32,647 bases of DNA, taken from NCBI RefSeq assembly GCF_024294785.1, contig NZ_JANCLT010000023.1, positions 1 to 32,647 of the forward strand, written 5' to 3'. The position numbers and the translations under genes are program-made. This stretch comes from Ectobacillus ponti. Its GTDB lineage: Bacteria > Bacillota > Bacilli > Bacillales > Bacillaceae_G. Shown here piece by piece: positions 8,549-16,812 of the stretch. The notes beneath the pieces were generated by a model, which saw only the letters and a program-made list of their open reading frames with translations, had not been told where the DNA came from and made no database searches. Within the stretch, counting starts at the first letter, position 1. Every line of letters starts with the position of its first letter.

Positions 8549-8556
8549 TCTATTAT
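8549..8556 (-). promoter_or_regulatory. Candidate -10 region of ilvA
   Basis: On the minus strand TTGTATAATAG provides a perfect TATAAT about 35 bases before the ilvA start. The matching -35 box is poor, which would fit a regulated promoter. Confidence 0.45.
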
Positions 8557-8583
8557 ACAAAACTCCAGAGGGATTTGGGAATT

Positions 8584-8598
8584 ATTTTTCAGAATCTT
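8584..8598 (-). promoter_or_regulatory. Candidate CodY box upstream of ilvA
   Basis: On the minus strand AAGATTCTGAAAAAT matches the known CodY consensus AATTTTCWGAAAATT at 12 of 15 positions, including the full TTCWGAAAA core. It lies about 30 bases upstream of the candidate -10. In B. subtilis ilvA is a CodY target, so control by branched-chain amino acids and GTP is plausible. Confidence 0.5.
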
Positions 8599-8709
8599 TC
8601 ATTTAATCGCCTATTCTGACATAAATCCTGGTGTACGCTGTGCATAGCATCGGACGGCGCAGGCTACAATACGTGGGGGACAAATACTTCAGGAAATGAG
8701 GGAATATGC

Positions 8710-9000
8710 ATGAAAGAAATTTTACAGCAGGTAAAAGAAGAGTTGGAAAACGCATACAGCAATCCGCAGTCAAGCAAGCTGGACCGCTGCATCGAACAGC
8801 TGCAGGCGGCCAAGGCACAGTATGGGGATAAAGGCACCATGATTGCGGATGCCATCCGCGCTGTGGAGCAGGCGAGAAATGCACAGCCTACAGTGGAGCA
8901 AGCAGGCGATATCTCTTCCGCTGCTGCCTTTGGTGAAGCTTATAACGCCTTGGATCAAGCAATTGAATCCTATACGAAAACGCACAACGATCCATATTGA
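8710..9000 (+). CDS. Small helical protein of unknown function
   Basis: A 96-residue acidic, soluble protein that I do not recognise. It is predicted to be mostly alpha-helical: MKEILQQVKEELENAYS, then LDRCIEQLQAAKAQYG, then IADAIRAVEQAR and YNALDQAIESYTK, all with heptad-like hydrophobic spacing, which suggests a helical bundle. There is one Cys and no signal peptide. GAGGG lies about seven bases before the ATG, and a T-tailed hairpin follows the stop directly. It is divergent from ilvA. The reading frame, ribosome-binding site and terminator make it a credible gene. Confidence 0.72.
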   Translation: MKEILQQVKEELENAYSNPQSSKLDRCIEQLQAAKAQYGDKGTMIADAIRAVEQARNAQPTVEQAGDISSAAAFGEAYNALDQAIESYTKTHNDPY

Positions 9001-9002
9001 AC

Positions 9003-9018
9003 CTTGGGAAACCAAGGC
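9003..9018 (+). terminator. Terminator of the small helical-protein gene
   Basis: CCTTGG / CCAAGG with a four-base loop followed by CTTTTTATTT, immediately after the stop codon at 9000. Confidence 0.8.
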
Positions 9019-9126
9019 TTTTTATTTGGAAGGACACAACCTCTCCAAGGGAATACACGGAGAGGCCGGCACTCTCTCTGTTTATATCAGGCCAGCTGAG
9101 AAGAGCTTGTTGTAAGAGAACAGAAA

Positions 9127-9161
9127 GAGAACCTGCAAAGCAGTGCGGCTTTCAGGTTCTC
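9127..9161 (-). terminator. Terminator of the 49-residue protein gene
   Basis: The perfect 9-bp stem GAGAACCTG / CAGGTTCTC encloses a 17-base loop and is followed on the minus strand by TTT. It lies eight bases past the small gene at 9169-9318. Confidence 0.65.
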
Positions 9162-9168
9162 GCAGTTC

Positions 9169-9318
9169 CTATTTTATTTTTTTGCCTGCCGATTGTTGTT
9201 CCTCACCGGACTTTGCCGCAGAAGTTTGGGACCAGTCATTCTGCAGCATATTCTCTACAGCTTCTCCGGCGGTCTCAGTCACATTCAGCTTATGCTCGGG
9301 AATCTTTTCGCTTTTCAT
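9169..9318 (-). CDS. Very small hydrophilic protein (49 aa)
   Basis: An unrecognised 49-residue protein beginning MKSEKIPEHKLNVTE and ending SAGKKIK. It is rich in Glu, Ser, Gln and Lys, has no signal peptide or membrane segment, and is likely disordered apart from a short helix (ETAGEAVENML). Support comes from GGGGAGG seven bases before the ATG at 9318 and a terminator hairpin just past the stop. An ATG six bases further upstream is too close to the ribosome-binding site. Composition resembles that of small spore proteins, but no family motif is visible. Confidence 0.55.
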   Translation of the reverse strand: MKSEKIPEHKLNVTETAGEAVENMLQNDWSQTSAAKSGEEQQSAGKKIK

Positions 9319-9467
9319 TCTCATGCCTCCCCTTTCTGGTTCTGTTCTCTCAGACATACTATTCCCCTTTCTCCCGCAGGCTATAAGACCCGGACAGTCT
9401 CGGCGCATACAGACGGAGCCGCGCGCAGACAATAGAAAGGATTCTGATAGGAAAGAAGGCGAAGCAT

Positions 9468-9635
9468 ATGACAAATTTCAATGATGGAGCAACAAATCAC
9501 ACACAAAAAGCTGCCACCAAAGGCTTGTCAAGCGGCCCTGTCCGCAATGGCTTGAACAGTGATAATGCTTACAACGACACCGGACTCAACAATGCTGACC
9601 GAGCCAGCCAAGCTGCGAAGAAAAGCCGCTCGTAA
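9468..9635 (+). CDS. Very small basic protein (55 aa), possibly spore-associated
   Basis: An unrecognised 55-residue protein starting MTNFNDGATNHTQKAA and ending ASQAAKKSRS. It is rich in Asn, Ala, Ser, Gly and Lys and nearly free of large hydrophobic residues, which recalls minor small acid-soluble spore proteins (SspK/SspO type) in composition only. AAGAAGG lies eight bases before the ATG, and an 11-bp hairpin follows the stop by 12 bases. It is divergent from the 49-residue gene at 9169-9318, with about 150 bases between them. Function not assigned. Confidence 0.6.
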   Translation: MTNFNDGATNHTQKAATKGLSSGPVRNGLNSDNAYNDTGLNNADRASQAAKKSRS

Positions 9636-9646
9636 TCCCGCACAAA

Positions 9647-9678
9647 TCAAAACCGGCCGCCTTGGGCGCCGGTTTTGA
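9647..9678. terminator. Hairpin terminator between the 55-aa gene and selO
   Basis: A perfect 11-bp inverted repeat TCAAAACCGGC / GCCGGTTTTGA with a ten-base loop lies between two converging genes and probably stops both. T-runs are short on each side. Confidence 0.75.
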
Positions 9679-9680
9679 CG

Positions 9681-11129
9681 TTACGTGCCGCAAAACGTAC
9701 GGTAAGGAAGATGGGAAGGAGCGGGCGGCGTTGTATATTCCTCCTGTTCAGGAGAATGCGCATATGGATTGGCAAGCGCCTGCAGCAGGCGTTCCATAAC
9801 ACCGTAGTCCCCCTGCTCTTCAGCTGCCTTCAACGCTTCTTCCACCCGGTGATTGCGGGGAATGACAGCCGGATTGCTGCGCCGCATGAGCTGGTACGCC
9901 TCCTCCTTCGATTCCTGCTGCCGGCCGAGGCGTTCACGCCATAAGCGGTACCACTCGACGAACTCTGGTGTGCCAAACATGGCAGTTTCCTCCGGCCTAT
10001 TAAAGGATAAGGCCCGGAAGGTATTGGTGTAATCAGCCTTATCATTGTGCATCATGCCCAACAGCTGCTGAATCAGGTCTTTATCCTGTTCCTCTTCACC
10101 GAACAGCCCCAGCTTCGCCCGCATCCCGGACTGCCAATGCTCTGTATACAGCTTCGAAAACTCAGCCAGCACCTCCTGCGCCATCTCAACAGCGGTTTCC
10201 TGATCCTCATGGAAGAGCTCCAAAAGGGCTTCTGCCAATCTGGACAAATTCCAAACTGCAATATACGGCTGATTCACGTAGGCATAGCGGCCCTGTCTGT
10301 CAATGGAGCTGAACACAGTTTCCGGATTATAGGTATCCATAAAAGCGCATGGACCATAGTCAATGGTTTCCCCGCTGATGGTCATATTATCAGTGTTCAT
10401 CACACCATGGATGAAGCCGACCAACTGCCAATTGGCAATTAAAGCTGCCTGGCGCTTCACCACCTCCCGCAGAAGGGACAGATATTTATTTTCTCCGATA
10501 TCAGCGTCTGCATAGTGGCGTTCCCAGGCGTAATCAGCCAGTGCGCGCAGCTCTTCAACTGTACCCCATGTAGCTGCATACTGGAATGTGCCGACACGCA
10601 GATGGCTGGCGGCCACACGGGCCAGCACAGCGCCAGGCAGCGGCGTTTCCCGCATTACTGTTTCTCCGGTCAGTACCACTGCCAGACTGCGCGTAGTCGG
10701 GATGCCAAGCGCATGCATGGCCTCACTGATGATATATTCCCGCAGCATTGGCCCGATTGCCGCCCGGCCGTCTCCACCCCGGGAATAAGGCGTCCGGCCC
10801 GATCCCTTCAATTGAATATCAAACCGTTCACCCTGTGGTGTAATTTGCTCTCCAAGCAAGGCTGCCCGGCCATCCCCAAGCCTGGTGAAGTGGCCAAACT
10901 GGTGCCCGGCATAAGCTTGTGCCAGCAGTTCATCCCCCTCCGGAGCCTCGCTTCCGGCGAGCAAGGCAGCCTCGCCCTGCAACGCGTCCGCGTGCAGACC
11001 CAAAGCAGCCGCCAACGGCTTATTCAGCACTGCCACCTGCGGAGCGCGCACCGGATTCGGCGTTACCTTCGAAAAGAACAGCTCCGGCAAACGAGCATAA
11101 CTGGTATCAAAATTCCATCCTGCTTTCAT
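9681..11129 (-). CDS. selO: Protein adenylyltransferase SelO (YdiU family)
   Basis: A pseudokinase-fold enzyme that transfers AMP from ATP to Ser/Thr/Tyr of target proteins; known members act in redox stress. The 482-residue product shows the family landmarks in order: [26 protein letters not shown], the [18 protein letters not shown] glycine-rich region (about 105-125), [22 protein letters not shown], and the active-site [12 protein letters not shown] followed by [10 protein letters not shown] (about 230-255), which provide the catalytic Asp and metal-binding Asn/Asp. It lacks the C-terminal selenocysteine motif of eukaryotic SelO, as do most bacterial forms. The ATG at 11129 is preferred over an in-frame GTG four codons upstream that lies inside the G-rich ribosome-binding region. 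Confidence 0.9.
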   Translation of the reverse strand: MKAGWNFDTSYARLPELFFSKVTPNPVRAPQVAVLNKPLAAALGLHADALQGEAALLAGSEAPEGDELLAQAYAGHQFGHFTRLGDGRAALLGEQITPQGERFDIQLKGSGRTPYSRGGDGRAAIGPMLREYIISEAMHALGIPTTRSLAVVLTGETVMRETPLPGAVLARVAASHLRVGTFQYAATWGTVEELRALADYAWERHYADADIGENKYLSLLREVVKRQAALIANWQLVGFIHGVMNTDNMTISGETIDYGPCAFMDTYNPETVFSSIDRQGRYAYVNQPYIAVWNLSRLAEALLELFHEDQETAVEMAQEVLAEFSKLYTEHWQSGMRAKLGLFGEEEQDKDLIQQLLGMMHNDKADYTNTFRALSFNRPEETAMFGTPEFVEWYRLWRERLGRQQESKEEAYQLMRRSNPAVIPRNHRVEEALKAAEEQGDYGVMERLLQALANPYAHSPEQEEYTTPPAPSHLPYRTFCGT

Positions 11130-11303
11130 GTTTCCCCCCACTTTTTCTCATAATCATGCTGCTGCCTGGGCAACAGCACAGTTCATTTCCCTTTTAATGT
11201 ATACGTTCCCCCATTGATTATGCGGGCTGCAGCCTTGCCTTGGTTTCCCGCCTGAATTCATTATACTTTGAATGGCGGCCAGCCCACCACTCCGCAAAAA
11301 AAA

Positions 11304-11320
11304 GAGCGCTCTATGCGCTC
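11304..11320 (-). terminator. Terminator of the GGDEF/EAL gene
   Basis: GAGCGC / GCGCTC with a five-base loop, followed on the minus strand by eight T. It is just beyond the stop at 11328. Confidence 0.85.
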
Positions 11321-11327
11321 TGTCTCC

Positions 11328-13814
11328 TCATGCCGGCTTTTTCCGTTCCAGCAGCCAGTCCGTGATTTCCCCGCTGGCCAGCGGTTTGCTGAAGAAGTAG
11401 CCTTGGGCAATCAGACTGCCCATCTGCCGCAGCACCTGTACCTGCTCTGCCGTTTCCACTCCCTCTACGACGATATGGAATTGCATGGACTTGGCCAATT
11501 GTACAATTGTTTGTACAATCATAGCATCCTTCTCATCCTGGTCAATCCGTGCGGTAAAGCTCCGGTCAACCTTTAAAATAGAAATAGGCAGGTTGCGCAG
11601 GTAGGACAACGAAGAAAAACCGACACCAAAATCATCCATGGCAATCTGGATTCCCTTTGCCCGCAGACCATTCAATACAGCCCGTCCTTTTTCCACGTTC
11701 TCAATGAGCCCCGTTTCTGTCACCTCAAGAATAAAATCCTGAGGCGGAAAATGAGCCTGCTGCAAGAGAGCGGGAACTTGCTCCACAATTTGTGCGTGCT
11801 TTAAGGAATACGGAGATAAATTCACGGAAATCTTGAAGCCGGATAAACCAAAATCTTGCCACAGCTTGCCTTGCTTAGCCGCTGTTTCGATTACCCATTG
11901 TGTGATTTCACAAATCAACCCACGCTTTTCAGCGAGCGGAATAAACTCATTTGGCGGGATCACCCCCAGCAGCGGGTGCTTCCAGCGTATCAACGCCTCC
12001 ACCCCCATCACTGTGTCACTCGTCAAATCTACCTTCGGCTGATAAACCAGGAACAACTCCCCCCGCTTGGCCGCATATGGCAAATGTGTTTCCAGCATCG
12101 CCTCCCGTTCATGTGCGGCTCCATACTGTGAAATTTGATTTCGCCCACGCTCCTTTGCATAGGCCAGAGCCCGCTCCGAGCATTTCCAGAGCGTCTCCAT
12201 ATCTGTTCCATGCTCAGGACATGATACGAGACCGCCGGATATCGTCACCGTGACAGAATGCTCTCCAATCGAAATTGGCTGGCTTAATCCCTCCAGCAGC
12301 GGCTGCAGCAAAGCTTCAGCTTCTGCAGCTGCCGTGTTTGGCAGCACGAGCAAAAACTCATCTCCTCCTGTACGGGCCAAATAGTCAGTTGTCCGGATTC
12401 CCTGCTGCATCCGCCGTACAAGCTCACACAGAACCAAATCTCCTGTTTCGTGCGAAAACTGCTCATTTGTCCATTTGAAATGATCTACATCCCAATGGAC
12501 AAACACAAACGGCTCTCTCAGCCGCACCAATCCTTGCAGGTACAGCTCGACGGCCTCCCGGTTAGGCGCGCCCGTTACCTTATCAAAATAAGCCAGCCTG
12601 TTCAGCTGCCGCTCATGGTCTTTTCGTTCCTGGATATTGCGGGTGCTCCAAATGATATGCTGCATGGTTCCATCCTCCCGCAGCACAGGTGTACCCTTCA
12701 CCTCCAGCCAAACCCAACGCTCCTGCTCTGTCAGCCAGCGGCACTCGACATACACGGTTTTGCGCGTGCGGTACATTTGGTCCCTTGTATGATGAAGACG
12801 CGGGAGATCCTCCGGATGAATACAAAGCCGGAGTTTCTCGTCCGCCTGCTCCAGCGTGGCAATCCCGAAATATTTTTCAAATGCGGGAGACATGAAGACA
12901 ACCTTCCGATTGTGGTCCAGCACGAAGAAGACATCTGAGGTGCTCTGAGCCAAAATGCTGTACTGCTTCTTGGCTTGGTTCAGTTCCCGTTCTATCTCAT
13001 GCTGATGCGATAGGTCCTGTGATACGACCGACATCATCACAACATGGCCGCCCGCATCCCGGATGGGGGAAAGTGTCATATTGACAGGAATCAGCGTGCC
13101 ATCCTTTTTCTGTGTCAAAACCTTTCCGGTCCGAATGGTCTCTCCGGCAGCCACCTGCTGTAATACCCTTGTCACCATAGACGCGGCAGTTTCGGGCATA
13201 TGCAGGTGAAATTGGCCGTACAGCTCCTCCTGCTCCCAGCCGTACAGCTGTTCAAAAGCGGGATTGACCTGAATGATCCGCCCTTCCAAATCCAGGATTT
13301 TCATGGCATCTGCTGAATTCAGAAAAAAAGCATTTACCTTTTGCAGCGCCTCATTATGGGAAGTCAAATCACGGAGTATGGTTAAAATGGAAACGACTCT
13401 CCCGCGCCGTTTCATGGGGATATGCCGAATCCACATCGGCCGGTGCTGCCCTAAACGGGAAATAAAGCAGGATTCGTACTCGCATGTCACGCCTGCTGCG
13501 GCCCGTTGTATATTGTCTCCGGCCTCCTGCATATGGGAAACCGGGAACAAATCTCCCCAATTTGCCTGTTTCAGCTCATGAAGCGTGCAGCCGATCAGCT
13601 CCAGTGCCGTATCATTGGCTTGCAGCAGCCTTTGCTGCTGGTCATACATCACTACACCATCTGTGTAGTGCCAAAACAAATAATGATATGGTTCCATTCT
13701 CATACGGGTCTTTTGATGCCGCCTATATAAGAAATAGACTGCCGTGGCAAGAACGATTCCAGACAGAACCATGAGGAATACCCATGACATGTGATGCTCC
13801 ATCATACGGCTCAC
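11328..13814 (-). CDS. Membrane-anchored PAS-PAS-PAS-GGDEF-EAL cyclic-di-GMP enzyme
   Basis: An 828-residue signalling protein that makes and/or degrades cyclic di-GMP. One N-terminal membrane segment (about 9-29) is followed by three PAS-type sensor domains (about 40-155, 160-280 and 285-405), each entered by a connector such as NAFFLNSADAMKILD or YSILAQSTSDVFFVLD. The GGDEF domain (about 405-565) has an intact TGGDEF active site near residue 485 and the metal-binding HWDVDHFK. The EAL domain (about 575-825) retains GVEALIRWKHP, SVNLSP, EVTETG, MDDFGVGFSSLSYL and VVEGVE, so phosphodiesterase activity is expected. Start choice is uncertain between a GTG at 13814 and an ATG at 13805, since GGGGAG fits neither spacing well. 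It is monocistronic. Confidence 0.9.
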   Translation of the reverse strand: MSRMMEHHMSWVFLMVLSGIVLATAVYFLYRRHQKTRMRMEPYHYLFWHYTDGVVMYDQQQRLLQANDTALELIGCTLHELKQANWGDLFPVSHMQEAGDNIQRAAAGVTCEYESCFISRLGQHRPMWIRHIPMKRRGRVVSILTILRDLTSHNEALQKVNAFFLNSADAMKILDLEGRIIQVNPAFEQLYGWEQEELYGQFHLHMPETAASMVTRVLQQVAAGETIRTGKVLTQKKDGTLIPVNMTLSPIRDAGGHVVMMSVVSQDLSHQHEIERELNQAKKQYSILAQSTSDVFFVLDHNRKVVFMSPAFEKYFGIATLEQADEKLRLCIHPEDLPRLHHTRDQMYRTRKTVYVECRWLTEQERWVWLEVKGTPVLREDGTMQHIIWSTRNIQERKDHERQLNRLAYFDKVTGAPNREAVELYLQGLVRLREPFVFVHWDVDHFKWTNEQFSHETGDLVLCELVRRMQQGIRTTDYLARTGGDEFLLVLPNTAAAEAEALLQPLLEGLSQPISIGEHSVTVTISGGLVSCPEHGTDMETLWKCSERALAYAKERGRNQISQYGAAHEREAMLETHLPYAAKRGELFLVYQPKVDLTSDTVMGVEALIRWKHPLLGVIPPNEFIPLAEKRGLICEITQWVIETAAKQGKLWQDFGLSGFKISVNLSPYSLKHAQIVEQVPALLQQAHFPPQDFILEVTETGLIENVEKGRAVLNGLRAKGIQIAMDDFGVGFSSLSYLRNLPISILKVDRSFTARIDQDEKDAMIVQTIVQLAKSMQFHIVVEGVETAEQVQVLRQMGSLIAQGYFFSKPLASGEITDWLLERKKPA

Positions 13815-13937
13815 TAGCTCCCCTTTTTTCTGTATTTAAAAAATATATACTCCTCCATTTTGATTTTATTTTCTAAATATATCAATGGAAATGCAAGGGG
13901 AGATTTCCGCTTGAATCCATTCCAGAAGATGCAGCAT

Positions 13938-15149
13938 TTATGAGAATTTCATGCTGTCTATCTTTTTCTTCAACTCACTTTTATCTGCCAGTTGGGCATA
14001 CTCTGCATTTGTGAGGAATAGGAGAATAAGCCGGTGCACGATACCCTCCAATTCGAACAGCACATGCTCCTCTACTGCAGAGGAGCCCGTATGCACGATT
14101 TCAGACCGGACCCGGTACAAAGTGGAAATACGGCTAACCAGCTCCACCCGTTTTTCCAGTGTTTTCTCCAGCAGCAGCGCCACACGGTCGCTTAAAGTGG
14201 CCACCACAGGCTCATGCTTATTCGTGTTCAAGAGACATTCCACGACCAGCATGAGCTTTAAAAAACGGACAGACCGGTCGTGCTCCATCCTGGACTCGCC
14301 AAACCAGGAAACAGAGCGGAGCACCTGCTTCTCCATGTCGTTCAGGCATCCCTCGACACCTTCTTCCAAAATCCTGCCGAATCGATCCATCCCCACTTGC
14401 TGAATGTCGCGCATAAAACGCCCGTCTACCTCCAGCTCCTCATCATTGGCCTCCCGCACCTGAAGGCTGTACATTTCCCCGGCTTCCCCGCTCTGCGGAA
14501 CCGCCAGAATCCGCAGCTCCTCCATGAGGGAACCGTATCCGGGAAGCCGTAGGCTGAGCAGCTCCTCCTCTCCGACGCAGTAATCCGCAAACCGCAGAAA
14601 ATGCACCAGAAGTTTGCTGGACTCTGCTGCCATTTCCATCGCCTTCCTTACATCGGCAGCCATGATGCGATGCTCAATGAAGCAGCAGGAGGAACCGCGC
14701 TGCTCAGGAAACTCTGCCCGCACCGTTTCGCTGACAGCTTGCACGGGAACAACGGAGATTTGCCCATTCACCTGAAAATGCTCCTCCTGCAGCTCCATCC
14801 CCTTCAACGGCACATACACGGTGTACTCCTTCTTCTCATCGATGGTCTGCTGCAAAAGCGCCAGCAGCTTCATCACAGCAGGATCCGGGGCTGCTGCAAG
14901 GTGAACCTCCTGCAGAATACGCAGAAAGTTTGATACAATGGCCGCTTGAGACAAACTTCTATGTAACGCAGGCTCTTCCAGGAAAGCCTTCATACATGCT
15001 GTAAACGGCTTCAGCTCCAGCAGCCGCTTCGGGACGCGGCTGCCGTGAATTGTTATATAAGGGGCCGGCCCCTTCAAATCCTCCACCCCTTGTTCATGCA
15101 AAAGCTTGGATATTTCTAATACCATCTGCTTCAGACGGTTTCGGTTCAT
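13938..15149 (-). CDS. Unknown protein with C-terminal HEPN-like (ApeA-type) motif
   Basis: A 403-residue soluble protein that I recognise only in part. The N-terminal two thirds (about 1-250) have no motif I can name. The C-terminal helical region (about 275-390) contains LKLMLVVECLLN, then LYRVRSEIVHTG near residue 347: an R-x4-H arrangement inside a Y/R..R...VHxG context typical of Apea-like HEPN domains, which are often RNases or toxin parts. The ATG at 15149 is chosen because AAGGAG lies nine bases upstream; a longer form would begin 15 codons earlier without a site. The gene stands alone, with no antitoxin-sized partner overlapping it. Nuclease activity is an inference from a single motif. 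Confidence 0.6.
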   Translation of the reverse strand: MNRNRLKQMVLEISKLLHEQGVEDLKGPAPYITIHGSRVPKRLLELKPFTACMKAFLEEPALHRSLSQAAIVSNFLRILQEVHLAAAPDPAVMKLLALLQQTIDEKKEYTVYVPLKGMELQEEHFQVNGQISVVPVQAVSETVRAEFPEQRGSSCCFIEHRIMAADVRKAMEMAAESSKLLVHFLRFADYCVGEEELLSLRLPGYGSLMEELRILAVPQSGEAGEMYSLQVREANDEELEVDGRFMRDIQQVGMDRFGRILEEGVEGCLNDMEKQVLRSVSWFGESRMEHDRSVRFLKLMLVVECLLNTNKHEPVVATLSDRVALLLEKTLEKRVELVSRISTLYRVRSEIVHTGSSAVEEHVLFELEGIVHRLILLFLTNAEYAQLADKSELKKKIDSMKFS

Positions 15150-15231
15150 ATGGGAGCACTCCTTCCTGATCTGAAGAACAGCACAAACTCCCATTTATTC
15201 TTCCCGGACAAGCCCCGGCGATAAACAAAAA

Positions 15232-15253
15232 GGCCTGCGCAGCTGCGCAGGCC
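15232..15253 (-). terminator. Terminator of the YiaA/B-like gene
   Basis: A perfect 9-bp stem GGCCTGCGC / GCGCAGGCC around AGCT, with five T following on the minus strand, 25 bases past the stop at 15278. Confidence 0.85.
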
Positions 15254-15277
15254 CCCTATTGCTGGCTGCATGCCAAA

Positions 15278-15562
15278 TTATGCTTCTGTCTCTTTGCCCT
15301 TCACTTTCTCCTGCATAAGGGCAAACTGCCGTTTCTCCTGTTCAATGATATCATCATCCTCGGCATTATCCCGGACGACCTTTTGCGTTAAAATAGCGCC
15401 GACGCCAACAAGCAGCATAACAGCAAAATAGTAGCCCTTCTCATTCAGCTGCATATCGGCGTTCCACAGGCCAATACAAAACAGCAGAACCCCTGCAGCC
15501 AAAGTAAAGTAAGCCAAGAACGTAAAAGCAGGCGTATTTCTTCTGCGATGCTGTCGATACAT
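15278..15562 (-). CDS. Small YiaA/YiaB-type two-helix membrane protein
   Basis: A 94-residue protein with a basic N-terminus (YRQHRRRNTP), two membrane helices (about 11-32 TFLAYFTLAAGVLLFCIGLW and 42-60 YYFAVMLLVGVGAIL) and an acidic/charged C-terminal tail. The pattern fits the yiaA/B two-helix domain family; its function is not known. The ATG at 15562 has GGGGAAG upstream. Own terminator downstream and divergence from the hydroquinone-reductase operon suggest a single-gene unit. Confidence 0.72.
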   Translation of the reverse strand: MYRQHRRRNTPAFTFLAYFTLAAGVLLFCIGLWNADMQLNEKGYYFAVMLLVGVGAILTQKVVRDNAEDDDIIEQEKRQFALMQEKVKGKETEA

Positions 15563-15694
15563 TATGCTTCCCCCTTGCACTTATATAGTTTCCACCATTT
15601 TACCATATATTCCCTTTAGGCAGAACAGGAATCTCGGTAATTTCCGGAATGAGACGGACATCAAGAAGCCGGCAGCTACTCCAATGCCAATTAG

Positions 15695-15724
15695 TTGCGT
15701 GCCGGGCGGAATTAGGTCTATACT
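15695..15724 (+). promoter_or_regulatory. Candidate sigma-A promoter of the hydroquinone-reductase operon
   Basis: TTGCGT and TATACT are separated by 18 bases, about 70 bases before the start codon at 15793. The -10 is five of six to consensus and the -35 is weak. Confidence 0.4.
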
Positions 15725-15792
15725 TCTCCTTAAAACATGCTATTCCGATCAGACAATACAGTCCGAACAGGGACATGCGAGGAAAAGGTGAT

Positions 15793-16797
15793 ATGATGGA
15801 AAATGAAACTGCTTCTGCACCAAAAGAAATTGACCAAAAAGGCGGGTTTGTACGTCAGACCAATGCCTTCACCGTACCATTTGGAAACGGACAAGACGAG
15901 CTTCCGGCACAAGCCGGCCGCTATCGTCTGATTTGGTGCCCTGCCTGTCCATGGGCGCACCGTACAGTCATTGTGAGACGGGTTCTTGGCTTAGAGGAAG
16001 CCATCAGTCTCGGTACTGTCAGCCCGATGCGACCGCTCCGCCCTCATGTAGACTGGGAATTTTCCCTTGACCCGGACGGCGTGGACCCGGTTCTGGGCGT
16101 CCGGTATATGAGCGAAATCTACCTGAAAAGCGATCCGGACTACGCCGGACGGCCAACTGTGCCGGCAATGGTGGACTTGCAAACGGGGACAATCGCCAAC
16201 AACGACTATTTCAAGCTGACAAACTATTTTGAAACCGTATGGGCGCCGCTCCATAAGGAAAACGCGCCGGATTTATTCCCGGAGCATCTCCGTACAGAGA
16301 TTGAGGCGTTGAATGACGTCATTTTCCACGATATCAACAACGGCGTGTATAAGTGCGGCTTTGCCCGTTCACAGGAGTCCTACGAGCAGGCCTACGACAC
16401 CCTGTTCGCCCGTTTGGATGAACTGGAGGAACGCCTGTCCAAGCAGCGCTTCCTGCACGGTGACTTTATCACAGATTCGGATGTCCGGCTGTATACAACG
16501 CTTGTCCGCTTTGATGCGGCCTACTATGCTGCCTTCATGACGAACCGCAACCGACTCATCGATTTTCCAAATCTGTGGGGATATGTGCGCGACCTGTACG
16601 AAACACCGGGCTTTGGCGACACAACAGACTTTGAAGCCATTAAAAAGCATTATTTCCTCTCCATTACAATTACACCGTCCGATACGAGAGAAGGACGGTT
16701 GCTGCCAAAGGGGCCGGACTTGTCTGTTTGGCGCATTCCACATGGCCGGGAAGCCTTGAGCGGGCATGCAAGCAAGTTTTTGATCTCTACAAACTGA
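15793..16797 (+). CDS. Glutathionyl-hydroquinone reductase family protein (YqjG-like)
   Basis: A 334-residue xi-class glutathione-transferase-like reductase. In E. coli YqjG the family reduces glutathionyl-hydroquinones through a Cys-Pro-Trp-Ala site; here the matching WCPACPWAHRTVIVR motif lies at about residue 48-62, so the catalytic Cys is present. Downstream, GRPTVPAMVD and the NNDYFKLTNYFE segment complete the thioredoxin-like half, and the helical C-terminal half includes HGDFITDSDVRLYTTLVRFDAAYYAAF, a hallmark of the family. The ATG at 15793 follows GGAAAAGGTG; longer in-frame starts lack a site. The host appears to make bacillithiol (bshB2 at 6065), so the physiological thiol is probably not glutathione. 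First gene of an operon with a GNAT enzyme and a ring-cleavage dioxygenase. Confidence 0.86.
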   Translation: MMENETASAPKEIDQKGGFVRQTNAFTVPFGNGQDELPAQAGRYRLIWCPACPWAHRTVIVRRVLGLEEAISLGTVSPMRPLRPHVDWEFSLDPDGVDPVLGVRYMSEIYLKSDPDYAGRPTVPAMVDLQTGTIANNDYFKLTNYFETVWAPLHKENAPDLFPEHLRTEIEALNDVIFHDINNGVYKCGFARSQESYEQAYDTLFARLDELEERLSKQRFLHGDFITDSDVRLYTTLVRFDAAYYAAFMTNRNRLIDFPNLWGYVRDLYETPGFGDTTDFEAIKKHYFLSITITPSDTREGRLLPKGPDLSVWRIPHGREALSGHASKFLISTN

Positions 16798-16812
16798 TTG
16801 GGGGAAGCAAAA

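Noticed and set aside
13938-15149. A toxin-antitoxin (HEPN/MNT) pair
   Set aside because: No small nucleotidyltransferase-type gene overlaps or adjoins; the upstream gene is a two-helix membrane protein with its own terminator.
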